Shown: positions 1 through 11,899, numbered from the stretch's first letter. The stretch is 64,000 nucleotides of DNA from Adiantum capillus-veneris (GCA_014529385.2 CM043963.1:63849469-63913468), one strand, 5' to 3'. The notes: generated from the letters alone by a model not told the origin. Numbers and translations are program-made.

Positions 1-286
1 CGGTCAGTACATGACAATATATTTATCAGTGGTTAATTAGGTGTTAAAAAATCCGTGATAATTAGGAGAAGCTCAGATAATTAATGTAGCTAATTAATTA
101 GTCACAATTACTCTGTTTTTTGAGAAATGTAAATAAGGGAAAGTAGTAAATAGGTTCAAATTGAATTGAGTTAATTTTTAGAGATTTATTAGACGTTATA
201 TAACCTGTGATAATTATGCTAATTTCAGATAATTAGTTTAACTAATTATCTTAGTGGAATTACGCTATTTTTAGGGGTAAATTAAA

Positions 287-1046
287 GGGGGAAATTAGTA
301 AATCATGCACTATAATTACATGCTATTTATTAGAGCTGTATTATAGGTTAAGGAGACGGTGATAACTATTCCAAGGTTAGAAAAGTAGTGTAGATTTTTA
401 TCTAAGTCAAACTACACTATTTCTAGCTAAAAACTAAAGAGGGAAATTAGTAAATCATGCTATATGATTACATACTATTTATCAGAGCTATATTATAGGG
501 TAAAGAGGCCGTGATAATTATGCCAAGGTTAGAAAAGTAGTGTAAATATTTATCTAAGTCAAATTACACTATTTTTAGCTAAAAACTAAAGAGGGAAATT
601 CGTAAATCATGCTATATGATTACATGCTATTTATCAGAGCTATATTATAGGATAAAAAGGCCGTGATAATTATTCCAAGGTCATAAAAATAGTATAGATA
701 TTTATCTAAGTCAAATTACACTATTTTTAGCTAAAAAGTAAAGAGGGAAATTAGTAAATCATGCTATATGATTACATGCTATTTTCCAGAGCTATATTAT
801 ACGGTAAAGAGGCCGTGATAACTATGCCAAGGTTAGAAAAGTAGTATAGATATTTATCTAAGTCAAATTACACTAATTTTAGCTAAAAACTAAAGAGGGA
901 AATTAGTAAATCATGCTATATGATTACATCTTATTTATCAAAGCTATATTATAGGATAAAGAGGCCGTGATAATTATGCCAAGGATAGAAAAGCAGTATA
1001 GATATTTATCTAAGTCAAATTATCCTAATTTTAGCTGAAAATTGAA
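287..1046 (+). repeat. 152-bp tandem repeat array in the A LTR, five units
   Basis: Unit starts can be read at 287, 439, 591, 743 and 895, with the next partial unit at 1047. Every step is exactly 152 bases. Each unit starts near GAGGGAAATTAGTAAATCATG and carries a conserved AAGAGGCCGTGATAATTATG in the middle. Units differ by scattered substitutions and the length is fixed. The array lies downstream of where the TATA box falls in the other copy, so it would be in the transcribed leader. Confidence 0.9.
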
Positions 1047-1596
1047 GATGGAAATTATATAATTAAGTTATAAAATAATAAGATAATTACCAGAGGTAAA
1101 AAATATTCTTATCTACTTGTGTTAATTATACCATAGTTAATTGGTGAGGTTAGAAAATTATAATTGACCAAAAGTCCTATTTTTAGCGAATGATTAATTA
1201 AAATAAATAGACTTTGTGATCAAAAGTTTTTAGGAAAATTATAGTAAGTGTAAACCTATGATATCAAGTTGAGGAAATGAAATATTCAAGATAAATTAAA
1301 TACAATAAATATTCAGCCCAAAATCAGTAGATTATTAGCTTAAAAGTTGATAGGAAAATTAGGAAAAAGATATAGAAAATTATAAGAAAGCTAGGAGAGC
1401 TTAGAAAACCCTTAGGGAAGCGGTGGAAGAAGTTATCATGCTTATATAGACAAATAAGAAATTACTAGGTCAAGAATTTATCAATTAAGACTATAAATTT
1501 AATCTTGGATGGGTTATGGTTGAATACAAAGGTTAAGTCTAGATTTTGAATTATTTACCTAATGATTAGACGTCCTTTTTATAAGGATAAGAAGTT

Positions 1597-1782
1597 ATGG
1601 CATCAAAAAGAACCCGAGAAAATCCTACATATGAGGATGAGGAAGTAGCTCCAAAACAAACTAGGGCGTCACACAACGACGAAGCCGGGCTTAGTAGTAG
1701 GCCTACGGAGGAGAGTCTTCGGGCGCCAGCACAGCAGCAGATGGCCAATGAATCCCAGGTGGGTGTCCCATTGTTCAATTAA
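1597..1782 (+). CDS. Small 61-residue ORF inside the A 5' LTR, function unknown
   Basis: An ATG-started ORF after about 1 kb of AT-rich leader. The product is hydrophilic (MASKRTRENPTYEDEEV start, QQQ near residue 46) and resembles no family I can name. It is the only coding-like stretch in the AT-rich part of the LTR. A CAG/GTGGGT sequence at 1756-1764 would serve as a splice donor. It may be the first gag exon, an LTR-encoded leader peptide, or chance. The corresponding part of the middle LTR has been replaced by B sequence, so there is no second copy to compare. Confidence 0.25.
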   Translation: MASKRTRENPTYEDEEVAPKQTRASHNDEAGLSSRPTEESLRAPAQQQMANESQVGVPLFN

Positions 1783-3090
1783 GTCTTTAATTAGTTTAAG
1801 TTATTTTATAAGTTAGCATTGCATACGTAAGAAGGATAATCTGGCTGAAAACAGAAGATAACTTCCAACGTGCATTTGTTTATAATATAGGAAAGAATTG
1901 TTTGAGTTAAAACTGGTTGAATTAGGAAAGATATGTTTGATCATCCTTAAGACAGCTTGTCTCAAGACAGCTCCGACTCCTTGATATAAATTGATGATAA
2001 TGATTGGCTTTCTAGCCATGGTTAAGTTGGTTACCCCCATGAACGATGGGTTTCTACTCCGTGTCATGTCTTGATGTTTCTACATAAGTTATGATACCGT
2101 TTTTATCCTAGGGGAGCTGCCCGGTTGTATGGGCAACTGGTTTGGTGTATGGGCACCCGGAACCTTGGGTGGGGGTTTATCCACTCCGGATTTGAATAAG
2201 GAATGGGTGCCGTTTTTCACCCTTAGGTGGTCTTGAGACAAGAAGAGTACTGGTCATGGTTATTATAGACAATGTTTTGATTGACAGTGCCCTCCGAACC
2301 GGACGTGGAGATCTCCCCTCATCTGGCTCTCTGCAGCACGCACTTTCGAAATAGTCCGCGGAAATGAAAGCAGACGAGATTCGCATTATTGGGAAGAGAT
2401 CTTCCAGAATTGTCCCTAACTGCGTCGCTCTACCACTTCCAAATAGATGGATGCTATAATTCACGTTTCGGACAGGCATCCTGTCTTAAGTTTAAAGATG
2501 TCTGGTTTGATTTACAGTACCCTGTCTTAAGTTTAAAGATGTCTGTTTTCTAAAGGAATGCTTTTAATGCTGTCTTCAAGGAATTACTATGACGAAACGT
2601 TAAAAGAAACCATTATTTTAAATGTTTAAAACAATGTGATAGTAAGATAAACGAATCATGTGTGAGTGTGGGGTGGTAAGTGAGGATTGACTAAGGTTGT
2701 CAATCATGGACGGGTGGACCTGATTAGTCAGGTAACTATCCATCCCTGCGCACTAAAATGTTCAGAAAACTTCTTCACTTGGAGAGGAGTCCACCAACGA
2801 CTGTGCCCTCACATCTGTTAGAGGGAAAAAAGCGTTGGTTGAGGATACCTTAGCCCAATATGTGGAAGCTATAGGGCCGAAAGACTTTTGGGATTGTTAG
2901 TATGTTATCCCGTTTCCGCTGCGAGACAGGACTAGGTCTTCTTCTAAGGCTATAGACCCAAGCCATTGTCAATGGCAAATGTTTATTCCTTGGATTTTTC
3001 TTGTCTAGAGACTCCGATTTTTATAAGGCCTAGAGACCTGTCAAAGATCCCATCCTGAGCACGGTATAGGCGGGTTGGGGACCTTACAAG

Positions 3091-3102
3091 TGGTATCAGA
3101 GC
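3091..3102 (+). other. Primer-binding site of element A
   Basis: TGGTATCAGAGC, complementary to the 3' end of plant initiator Met tRNA, two bases after the LTR end at 3088. It fixes the LTR boundary and the plus orientation. Confidence 0.9.
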
Positions 3103-3257
3103 ATGTGTTAGCTAAAGTCTTGGACCTAGGGAAAAGTTTAAGGCGTTAAGTTGAAATAAGTAATCTTTGACAAATCCAATTAAAGACGTATTTAATTAAA
3201 AAGAGGGAGTGAAAGGAAAAAGAGAATTATCCTTATCCTTGCAGTAAAATTTCCATC

Positions 3258-4003
3258 ATGCCTACTTCAAATTCCTGGATTTCAACATTAGGTTTATGAG
3301 GGCTTGCCTATCCCGAGACTATTCAATGCGAAAAAGCGTGATGAAATTGCTGGATAATAGATTTTCTACTCGTGAGATAATGCCACTAGTAGTCCATCTT
3401 GGGAAAAAATGAAGTAGGCAAGCAAAGGCGTTATCTCCCTCCTGTACATCAGGCTGTCAAAATGAACGAGTTCTTTGATCTACGCCAACTAGGACTTTCA
3501 TTAGAGGAGTACTACATTAAGTTCGTGTATTTATGACGCTATGCTCCCCAGATGACCATGGAGCAACAAATTGCTGTTTCTATCAAGGCCGCAACAAACC
3601 CCTGAGTACACATCTCGAAGCCATGAGGCCTACATCAATACAGGATGCCCTTCTCAGGGCTAAGCCTCTTGCAGCCAAAGGAACCAACTCCATAAGGAAC
3701 TATAATGGATTTAGTAACTTTAGGGGAATAGCCAAAGGAACTTTCAACCAAGGATACCAACAATGTAGACTAGCTGCAGTAGTAAACCTGGAGTAGACCG
3801 TCCCAAACGTTAGGTTCTATGGATGCAATCAAATGGGACACTATAGAAATAACGGTCCTGAAGAGAAAAACCCTCGAACTACTGCTAGAACCATTCCTCA
3901 AAATCAAGGCGATAATGTAAGAGGAGGTAGAAATGGAGGACGAGGTAGAGGAAGAGCACGAGGAACCGGATCTTATGCAGTCATAGGAGAACCAACCTTA
4001 TGA
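3258..4003 (+). pseudogene. Broken gag of element A
   Basis: Reading across frames gives a retrotransposon gag core. Around 3405-3560 there is sequence like WEKMK, then YLPPVHQAVKMNEFFDLRQ and LEEYYIKF, interrupted by a stop before RYAPQMTMEQQIA. A proline-alanine linker follows (3600-3790). Near 3812-3860 is a zinc-knuckle remnant (YGCNQMGHYRNN) in which the first and last cysteines are replaced. The end is a Gly/Arg-rich tail (about 3925-3970) typical of nucleocapsids. Stops and frameshifts make it non-functional. A capsid/nucleocapsid role is known for the family. Confidence 0.7.
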
Positions 4004-4689
4004 ATAAGAAAGATAAAAGAGCCACTCGCTTGACCATAGTTAGCAATCTTAGAGCTTTGTAAACCACTATAAATCAATAATGTAAAAACTTGAGTTACTT
4101 ATATATTATAATGGAATACATGATTTTCTTCTCCAAAATTACTTAATGAATCTAAAGTTAAGTTGGTAGTTAATCAAGAAATTAAGGGTTGATCTAGCAA
4201 ATGAGACAGAAGTTCTCGATAGTATGAAAAGAAATTGAATCTTGAGATTGAGATAGTTATTAAGCAACCAACTCACATTCCTTGTGCACACGATAACCTA
4301 GATATGAAAGTATTAAAGTAACGAAACTAATAGGAAGTCAAAAAGAACTCTTGGTATGATACTTCTTAAAACCCTTTACATAATGTTGGTCAACCAGGTT
4401 AGAGCACAGAGAAGGTACCTCTGGTGCAATGGTGGAAGCTTGTGCCGAACGCAGATTGCTCTGAATGGCAAGAACACGCCGAGCGCGTTCAGATTGGCAA
4501 AGCTAAAATACATGATACTTGTCGAACGCTGATTGCTCTGAATGGTCAGTTAGACCGAGCTCGTTCATGTTGACAAGGTGGATATATGGATCTTTTATGG
4601 AATTGATTTAACCTGGTTTTTGAGATGATACAAATGGGTTGTAAAGTTTTTTAAGATGAGCTCAACACTAAGAGTTTCTTGAGGAAAAC
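4004..4689 (+). other. Non-coding remainder of element A; pol mostly deleted
   Basis: No protease, reverse transcriptase or RNase H is recognisable between the gag remnant and the chromodomain remnant, so about 4 kb of the expected pol is missing. The stretch contains an imperfect 77-bp direct repeat (annotated separately). Confidence 0.5.
4444..4597 (+). repeat. Imperfect 77-bp direct repeat, two copies
   Basis: Copies begin at 4444 (GCCGAACGCAGATTGCTCTG) and 4521 (GTCGAACGCTGATTGCTCTG), and each also has a GAGC-GTTCA segment about 40 bases later. It lies in the deleted pol region of A. Confidence 0.6.
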
Positions 4690-4803
4690 TTGGCTAGCAA
4701 GTAACTCCAAGCAGAAACTGGAAAGAACTCTTAGAGTAATCGATAACATTTGGTAAAGTGGAATGGTTATCCCTTCGAAGATGCCACTTGGGGAGGATGA
4801 ATT
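4690..4803 (+). pseudogene. Integrase C-terminal chromodomain remnant of element A
   Basis: After a SKQKLERTLRVIDN stretch, the reading around 4755-4790 gives VKWNGYPFEDATW, the hallmark end of a chromodomain, which in chromoviruses recognises histone marks for targeting. A stop follows shortly. This places A among the chromodomain-bearing Ty3/gypsy elements. Only about 40 residues survive. Confidence 0.6.
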
Positions 4804-5363
4804 TCTCTTCTCAAAGATTTTCCCAATTTCGGTTGAGATGAGGACATCTCAAATTCTTAAGTTGGGGTGATTGTAAGGTTTCCAGTTTCTGAAACCTTAA
4901 AGGTTGTATAAAGCTTAATCAAACTGATATGATTATTGAAAAAGAAATGTAGAATTGTCCGACCATGGAAAATATTGGTATTTTTGGAATCTTAAGCACA
5001 GTAAACCCCGGGCTAGAAATTTTCAGAATTGAATTCCGATAAAAACTGGCATAGTTATGACCCCTGGAAGTTTACACTATGAATTGAGTAAAATAGGTAA
5101 AATTAAAGGGTTGCAGTAATCATTTAAGCATAGACTTTATTAAAGTCCTCCTAGATATTTACAAGATATTTACCAATTAAGAAAAAATAGGTCAAAATAT
5201 AGCATAATTGATATTTTAAAAGATGGCAGGTAATGGGAGGGTCATCACGGACCTGCCAGGGACTCATTTAGCAGCAAGGGTCGTTTTTTGACTTGCTAGG
5301 GGCTGCTTGAACTTCAAGCAACTGCCTTTTTCAGCCGGTGATAGCTTATGAGTGCCAGAAAAC

Positions 5364-5370
5364 TATAAAT
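5364..5370 (+). promoter_or_regulatory. TATA box of the A-type LTR promoter
   Basis: TATAAAT in a locally GC-richer stretch, followed about 30 bases on by ACATAGACTCGGAGCC, a plausible start region, and then by the AT-rich leader. It is not confirmed by any transcript. Confidence 0.5.
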
Positions 5371-6298
5371 AGGACCCTTAGCTTCACATTTTACATAGAC
5401 TCGGAGCCTTGCTACTCTCTCCCTCATTTCGAGAGAACACTACGCAAAAATCATTAGAGATTAATCTCTAATTGATTAACCCTAACGGTAATTAGCCTAA
5501 TTCTTTTTAATTAGCAAGGTTAGATTAAGATAAATTGTTAATAAATCAAAGATTAGGCCTATATATGCTCCTTAAACCTCTTTAAATTAACTAATCTCTG
5601 TTGATTATTATAATTAAGCTTAGTAATATTAAACTAATTATTTATCCTATGATATTAGGGCTGAAATTAGCCAAATTAACCATGAATTAATGATAAAAAT
5701 ATTAATTAGGATTAGATTAAGTTGAAGTAATTATCAGAGATACATTAGACAATTATTAATCTAGAAAAATTATCCTATAATTTTCTGAGAATTTTTCCTA
5801 ATTAATTAAGCATATATACTCTATTTTTTGAACAATTTTAATAGGAGAAATTAGTAAATGAATTTCACATGAGATGATATAATTATCAGTGGTTAATTAG
5901 ATGTTTAAGAACCCGTGATAATTAGGAAAAGCTCAGAAAATTAATCTAGCTAATTATTTTAGCAGAAATACCCTATTTTTTGAGTAATTTAAATAGGGGA
6001 AATTAGTAAATGAAATTCAATTTCTATGATATATTTATCAGTGGTTAATTAGGTGTTAAAAAATCCATGATAATTAGGAGAAGCTTAGATAATTAATGTA
6101 GCTAATTAATTAGATACAATTACTCTATTTTTTTAGAAATGTAAATAAGGGAAATTAGTAAATAGGTTCAAATTGAATTGAGTTAATTTTTAGAGGTTTA
6201 TTAGATACTATATAACCTGTGATAATTATGATAATCTTAGATAATTAGTTTAACTAATTATCTTACTGAAATTATGCTATTTTTAGGGGTAAATTAAA

Positions 6299-6814
6299 GG
6301 GGGAAATTAGTAAATCATGCACTATAATTACATGCTATTTATTAGAGTTGTATTATAGGGTAAGGAGACCGTGATAATTATTCCAAGGTTAGAAAAGTAG
6401 TCTAGATATTTATCTAAGTCAAATTACACTATCTTTAGCTAAAAACTAAAGAGGGACATTAGTAAATCATTCTATATGCTTACATACTATTTAGCAGAGC
6501 TATATTATACGGTAAAGAGGCCGTGATAATTATGCCAAGGATGGAAAAGTAGTGTAGATATTTATCTAAGTCAAATTACACTATTTTTAGCTAAAAACTA
6601 AAGAGGGAAATTGGTAAATCATGCTATATGATTACATGCTATTTATCAGAGCTATATTATAGGGTAAAAAGGCCGTGATAATTATTCCAACTTCATAAAA
6701 ATAGTATAAATATTTATCTAAGTCAAATTACACTATTTTTAGCTAAAAAGTAAAGAGGGAAATTAGTAAATCATGTTATATGATTACATTATATTTTTCA
6801 GAGCTATATTATAC
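6299..6814 (+). repeat. Second copy of the 152-bp tandem array, truncated
   Basis: Unit starts at 6299, 6451, 6603 and 6755, again 152 bases apart. The fourth unit is cut after 60 bases by the switch to B sequence at 6815. Confidence 0.9.
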
Positions 6815-8294
6815 ATGCCTATGGCAAAAACTCGCTTGTATTTTCTAAATAAATTTGGATGGTAGATAATTAATGAAAGTAGGAATTAAGGTTGATAAAT
6901 GAATGAACCTGAAAATTACCAACTAGGAGTTAAAAAGGAATCTTGAGAGGTGATAGGGATAGCCCATTGCAAAACATAGATTTAGCTAGGAGTTTTGAAG
7001 ATTGTCTAGAAATGACCGGGAACCATGACCGGGAACCAAATGGATCTTCTTGGGGTCAATTTGATGGCAAGGCCGGCCCATTGAGAGGATTCTCTTGGGG
7101 AACTTATCGGAGATTGGCCCTTTTCGACTAGGGCAGTGTAACCGGCAAATTGTTATACCTAGGTCATTCATGCGCGAGGAATAAGGGATGAATGGGTTTG
7201 TTTTATTTTTGCCCAGCCGGGTGAAGTACCCGCGGTATCTTATTGGAAATCGTCCATAATCCGGGTATGGCCTGATGCCAATGGTTGGATGAGAAGGTTA
7301 TACTCAGGGAGGATGATGTGAATTTAATTAAGGAAATTTGTTCGACATGGTTGCTTAAAAAGGAACTGGAAAGGCTAGGAATATAGGGACTATCATGTGC
7401 ATCTATCACTAGATGGTGCTATACCTCTCGAAATAAAATGCTTAGGAAGGAATGATTAAATTACTTGATGAGCCTTTCCCAAACACTTAATTCAGGGAAA
7501 TATTGTGAAGGTGCTGCCATTTTGATGGCTTGTAACCGATTATCTTAGCCTGAATAGGGAGTTAAGATGAATTGGTTGAAACTAAATGTGTTGCAGGATT
7601 AGTTAGGGAACTAGCTACAAGTTAATTATAGCAGATAAAGGAAAGGAAATGAATTAAAAAGTTTCTAAATAAAGATCTGGTGGGAACAACCAGATGAATT
7701 TCCCTGAACGAGGGTATGCAACAGATTGCATGCTGCTTGTTGTTTGATGATGTCTGATAGACTACTGTCTTCCTAATTTTGTAGTAGTTAAGTACTACCT
7801 CGAGAAGGGATTTTCATGAAATGGTTCTGTGGGTGGGCGGATCCGGAGGGTCAGATGGCCGGATGTTGATTTAAAAATTTTATGTTAAAATCGGGGACGA
7901 GCGAGACCAGGTAGGATTGCAAGATCCCTCTTCTTAGGGAAAAGTGATAATTTCCGTGCCTGCTTGTAAGGAAAAAGGAGTTATCGCAATGAACCAAGGG
8001 AGAACAAGAAAGCAAGAGAAAATCCTCAAGTTAAAGATCAAGAGAATCAAGACTAAGGACCACGATTTTGGGTACAAAAAGTTGTCAAAGATAGATTGAT
8101 TATGAGAAGCGGATAGAATGATTGAATGAAGGGATGTACCTCCTTGGGTTGGCATTCGAGATAGGTTGGAATCCTATCTGAGTGTTGGTCCCAAGTGAGA
8201 GGGATACCTGCAGATAGATCTACATCATTCCTTGGAACGATCTGGAGGACTGAGGGAGGTGAGTAGGGTCAAGTCTGGGTATGGCCCTCACAAG

Positions 8295-8306
8295 TGGTAT
8301 CAGAGC
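8295..8306 (+). other. Primer-binding site of element B
   Basis: TGGTATCAGAGC two bases after the LTR end at 8292, same tRNA class as in A. Confidence 0.9.
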
Positions 8307-8454
8307 CTAATTTTGAATCTTGGACCTTGGAATGTAGAATTTTGGATTTTAGATTAGTGCATGAGAGAAAAACAACTCAGTCTAGCACCCAAATTTCAAT
8401 TATATTACAAAATGAAGTCTTGATGTTCGAATAAATTATTGAAAAAATTTCAAG

Positions 8455-9460
8455 ATGGCTTGGGATCTTCCAGAAGAAATTCAACGGATTATCTATGAGA
8501 GGATGGAAATTGTGATGCTAGAGCAAAGGCTCGCTATACTGGAACATTTTAGAAAGCTCATAAATGAGAGATTTATGAAGGTTGTAATTTATCAGGATTG
8601 GAGGATTACATGGAATGGCAAGGATGGCATTTTTGTTTACATCAGTACAATGAAAAATTGAGTACTATCCATTGAATTGAAGAAGTCTTGTTGAGCACAA
8701 GAGTTGCGGATTTTCCAAGTTTTCTATTGTTAGGACTTCATGAGAATTCAAGATTACTGTAAATCATACCAAGATAATCTTCAGACAAAAGGATTTTTTT
8801 GATCAAGTGAAGAATTGGATTGCCAAATTGTAAGTCATAAGAAATAATCTTAAGAGTGCAAGTGATGACCAAGTGTTTTTTTTAAGTCCAACCAAAAGAA
8901 ATCCCTTTAAGATGGGAAAGTGCAAGAGATAAGCTCACAAATTCTGCGGATCATTCAAAGACTTGAGAAGAATAAGAAAGCAAACTTATGAGTTAGCCAA
9001 GAACTTTAAAGTGGGAATCTTTACTCAAGACTATAAGACCATTTGCAGAAATTAAAAGTACACAGTAAAGAGAAGTCATTAAGAACTCATTGGAAATTAA
9101 AGAAGAGAGACTGACATTTGAAGAAAAGGAAATACTAGCAATACTCATTTTTTTCAAAAGGGGTATTTCTTCAATTAAAGCCAAAAAGGATAACAAGGGA
9201 GGCAGGAAGTAATTACAAGAGAGGCAAGGAAGTTTACAACTCATGAAGATCCTCTAATATATGGTCACATAACCAAGTATCGCAAGTGCCACACATGTTA
9301 GAACGCTCACCCTCTGGAATGCTGCTACGAGAAATAGCTTGAGAAATTTCTCGGATATGAACTGAGAAAAGAAAGGGACCTCTAAGAGGAAGACTCTAGA
9401 TGGTATCGAAACAAATCTTGGAATGGGGGATGAACTGCACAAGAAAGAACAACCTTGCAA
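8455..9460 (+). pseudogene. Broken gag of element B
   Basis: Starts with an open 68-residue stretch (MAWDLPEEIQRII start, helical and charged), then continues only in fragments. Basic, lysine-rich pieces occur around 9050-9240. Near 9270-9310 there is a likely zinc-knuckle remnant (YRKCHTC, a stop, then NAHPLECC). The position right after the primer site and the order helical-basic-zinc support gag. Many stops; not functional. Confidence 0.45.
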
Positions 9461-10262
9461 AGAACCCAGGATCTCGTGTCCTTTGATGCAATAGTATCAA
9501 GGGCCAAGTCCCAGAGCCTTTATAACCATAGCAAGTCGGGTATTGTTGCACAAATGGTCTCTACCCCAGAGAGTCACTCTTGTGAGATGTCACCATGTCT
9601 TCCATATCGTCTGGCCGACACAAGAATTTGACTGAGGGAAGAGGAGATCTTTGTATCGCTCTAAGAATTGTCTTTTAACTTCCTCATCTGCACTCTGCAA
9701 GTGAGAGACGCATACAGGAAGAACCAAGTCTTCTTGCCAAGATGCCATCATATAAGAAAATGACTAAGTTACAAGAGATTGCAAAAATAAGAGGATAACG
9801 AGTGTTGATAAAGAAGAGATTACCAGTAGCTTATAAAGAGGAAGTAGCGCATCAACGAAGCCACAAACACGATGACTTATTCAAGAAGATGACTTATTAA
9901 GAAAGATTTTCCATGACGCCAATATTATATTAGCAAGATTTTTGGGGATGAAGAAGTGTAAGAGAGAAGTCAAGTTGAAAGCGTTAACAAGAAGTTAAGT
10001 TGCAAGACGTATCCAAAAAGCTTCATCAATTACGTATTTTATTCGAGTTGAGGACAGCTCTTTCTTTTTTTGTTGGGGAGAGATGTTGCCTTCAATAGAC
10101 TCAAAAACCTCTTGACTAGCAGTCTTGTCCTCATCAAACTTGACTAATTTCACTCCTTAGCTCTTCTTTACCCGAGGAAGTTCAACAAGAAATTCAGGTA
10201 GACCCCTATTTTAGACCTTTTCTGCCAGAGATTCAAGCTTAGAGCCCAAGGGGACACTTAAC
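9461..10262 (+). other. Degenerate region of element B without recognisable domains
   Basis: No protease, reverse transcriptase or RNase H motif seen in any frame. Contains a displaced purine-tract-like segment at 10037-10078 (annotated separately). Confidence 0.5.
10037..10078 (+). repeat. Internal copy of the B pre-LTR purine-tract segment
   Basis: GAGTTGAGGACAGCTC followed by TTTGTTGGGGAG nearly matches the tract directly before the B 3' LTR at 11862-11897. Its presence in mid-element, not followed by an LTR, points to internal rearrangement. Confidence 0.6.
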
Positions 10263-11160
10263 TGACTATACCTTAGCTGATGGTCTTCTTTACTACCTGG
10301 AACGCTTTAGTCCCTAGATATTCCTTAGATGAAGTGGGAATGTCTGAGTATGGACTTTGTTACAAGTCTTCCAAAGACAGCTGGAAACTATGGTTCTATT
10401 TTTTTCATAGTAGATAAGCTCACTAAGGTGGCTCATCTAATTCCAATCAAGCAGACAGCCACCGCCATCGACATAGCCCAAGTATTTGTCAAAGAGGTAG
10501 TAAGATTACATGGAATCCCTGCAAGAATCATCAGTGATCGGGATGCCAACTTTACTTCTAAGTTTTGGCAAGCCATGTTTCGATCTCTTAGTACCCAACT
10601 GAATCTCAACTCATCATATCATCCAGAGACTGATGGTCAAACTGAGCGAGTGAATCAAGTCATTGAAGATACGCTTCGAGCATACTGCAACCAATAGCCC
10701 CCCCCAAAAAAAAGGATCAAGTTTCTTCCCCTAGTTGAGTGCTTATAACTCTTGTCACCATCGCAGCCTCGGAATGTCACCCTTAAAAGCATTGTATGGT
10801 CAGGAATGTTTAGTCCCTCTTCGATTAGCCGACCCATCTGTTCATGTTCCTGTTGCTAAGTCTACCCTGGAAGAGATGGATCATCAACTTCTAGTCATTA
10901 GAGACAAACCTGAAGAGAACCAGTGATAAGCAGAAGAGCTACGCTGATCTTCACCGCTCCACTAGAAGTTTTAGCAAAGGCGAACAATTTTTCCTCAGAG
11001 TCAAACCTAAACACAGCTCCTTAAAGCTAGGGAAATTCCATAAGCTTGCATTCAGATATTGTAGGCCTTTTGGAATCAAATCAATATCTCCTTTTTGTCC
11101 AAACCCTTGATCATATTTTTGGTTGGTTCTTTGGAACAATTTATAACTATTCTTCAAGAT
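10263..11160 (+). pseudogene. Ty3/gypsy integrase fragment of element B
   Basis: A short LADGLLYYLERF piece (10275-10310) resembles the start of the integrase N-terminal region. It runs directly into the catalytic core, so the H2C2 zinc domain is deleted. The core (10329-10697) has all three acidic residues: D in MDFVTSLP, D in IISDRD and E in DGQTERVN. A stop and frameshift occur at a C/A homopolymer near 10698. The following stretch (10735-11100) reads like the integrase C-terminal region with SYADLHRSTRSF. No chromodomain was seen after it. DNA joining is the known role of the family; this copy is dead. Confidence 0.8.
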
Positions 11161-11861
11161 ATCGATGGCACTTTTGATGTAATTTTTATGCGAATGTAAT
11201 CAATCATCATATTTATGGAATTCAAGCATCTCTAGTCAGTCAATTCTATTGAGATTTAAAATCTTCTATGGTGTTTTACAAGTCTAATTGTTATTATAAA
11301 TGGGATATTTGATTACCAAGTGAAAGATGAGGCAGTAAGCCATAGACAAAAAAAAAAAAAAAGGATGGACGAAATAAATTGGATACACATGGAAGGAGAA
11401 ATTGCAAGATTAATTGAAAGATCAGTATGAAATCCTTTAAATGTCAAGAACATGGTATTAGTTGGATGATATCAATAGAGAAATGAGTCAACTCTCGAAC
11501 GGAAAAAAGGTTAAAGTTTAGGTAAGAATGGTAAGCGTATTAAGGCTAGATAGAGAGCGAAGTGAAGAAATGATTTTCAAACCTAACAAGAAAAACACAA
11601 TCCGGTCACACCAAAGGAAAAATACCTAGTTGAATAAGATCACACTCACTAATTAAAGTAACCCCCAGTCATTAAGACTTCTTTTTATGATTAAGAATTT
11701 TGAGTCGGCGTTTATATTAAAAAAAAACAAAAAAAGAGAAGTGTATTATTTAAGGTCCATACCAACTTCACTATCCTTTAATCTAAATACCCTAAAGTTA
11801 CTCACCATCTTCAATCATAACTTGATCAAAGATGGAGTCTGTCTATTCTCTAAAGCATGTC
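11161..11861 (+). other. 3' non-coding region of element B
   Basis: AT-rich, with a run of 15 A at about 11349. No gene seen. Confidence 0.5.
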
Positions 11862-11899
11862 CCGAGTTGAGCACAGCTCTTTCTTTTTGTTGGGGAGTT
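11862..11899 (+). other. Pre-LTR purine/T tract of element B
   Basis: GAGTTGAGCACAGCTC then TTTTTGTTGGGGAGTT, directly before the LTR start TGTAAGG at 11900. The analogous site in A is GTTGGGGTGAT at 4861. Known role: priming of plus-strand DNA. Confidence 0.6.

Larger units (their letters stand above)
1..3088 (+). repeat. 5' LTR of element A (right-hand part)
   Basis: The first approximately 800 bases match 6013-6814 of the middle LTR, with small differences. The LTR ends at 3088 with CCTTACA, the inverse of the TGTAAGG that opens the copy at 4872, and a primer site follows. Combining the two copies gives a full A LTR of roughly 4.2 kb, which is long for a plant LTR. It holds an AT-rich leader with a 152-bp tandem array, a short ORF at 1597-1782 and a more GC-balanced 3' third (2080-3088). 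That 3' third has two copies of a sequence containing CCTGTCTTAAGTTTAAAG near 2480 and 2521. Confidence 0.8.
4872..8292 (+). repeat. Chimeric LTR: A sequence to 6814, B sequence from 6815
   Basis: Positions 4872-6814 are the start of an A LTR: TGTAAGG start, promoter, AT-rich leader and a 152-bp array that matches 1-803 of the window. From 6815 (ATGCCTATGGC) onward the sequence matches the 3' LTR of B at 13896-15360 to its end at CCCTCACA. The B-derived part is 1478 bp here and 1465 bp there, differing by substitutions and a 13-bp duplication near 7018. The B LTR's own first 2 kb (11900-13895) is absent here. The primer site follows at 8295. Confidence 0.85.

Noticed and set aside
6815-6817. 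TG at 6816 (also 13897) as the LTR start of B
   Set aside because: The B LTR clearly continues upstream at 11900-13895 with promoter and terminal TGTAAGG; 6815 is a junction, not a terminus.
7203-7409. 68-codon minus-strand ORF conserved at 14272-14478
   Set aside because: Both copies are in the shared B LTR segment; conservation follows from LTR duplication.
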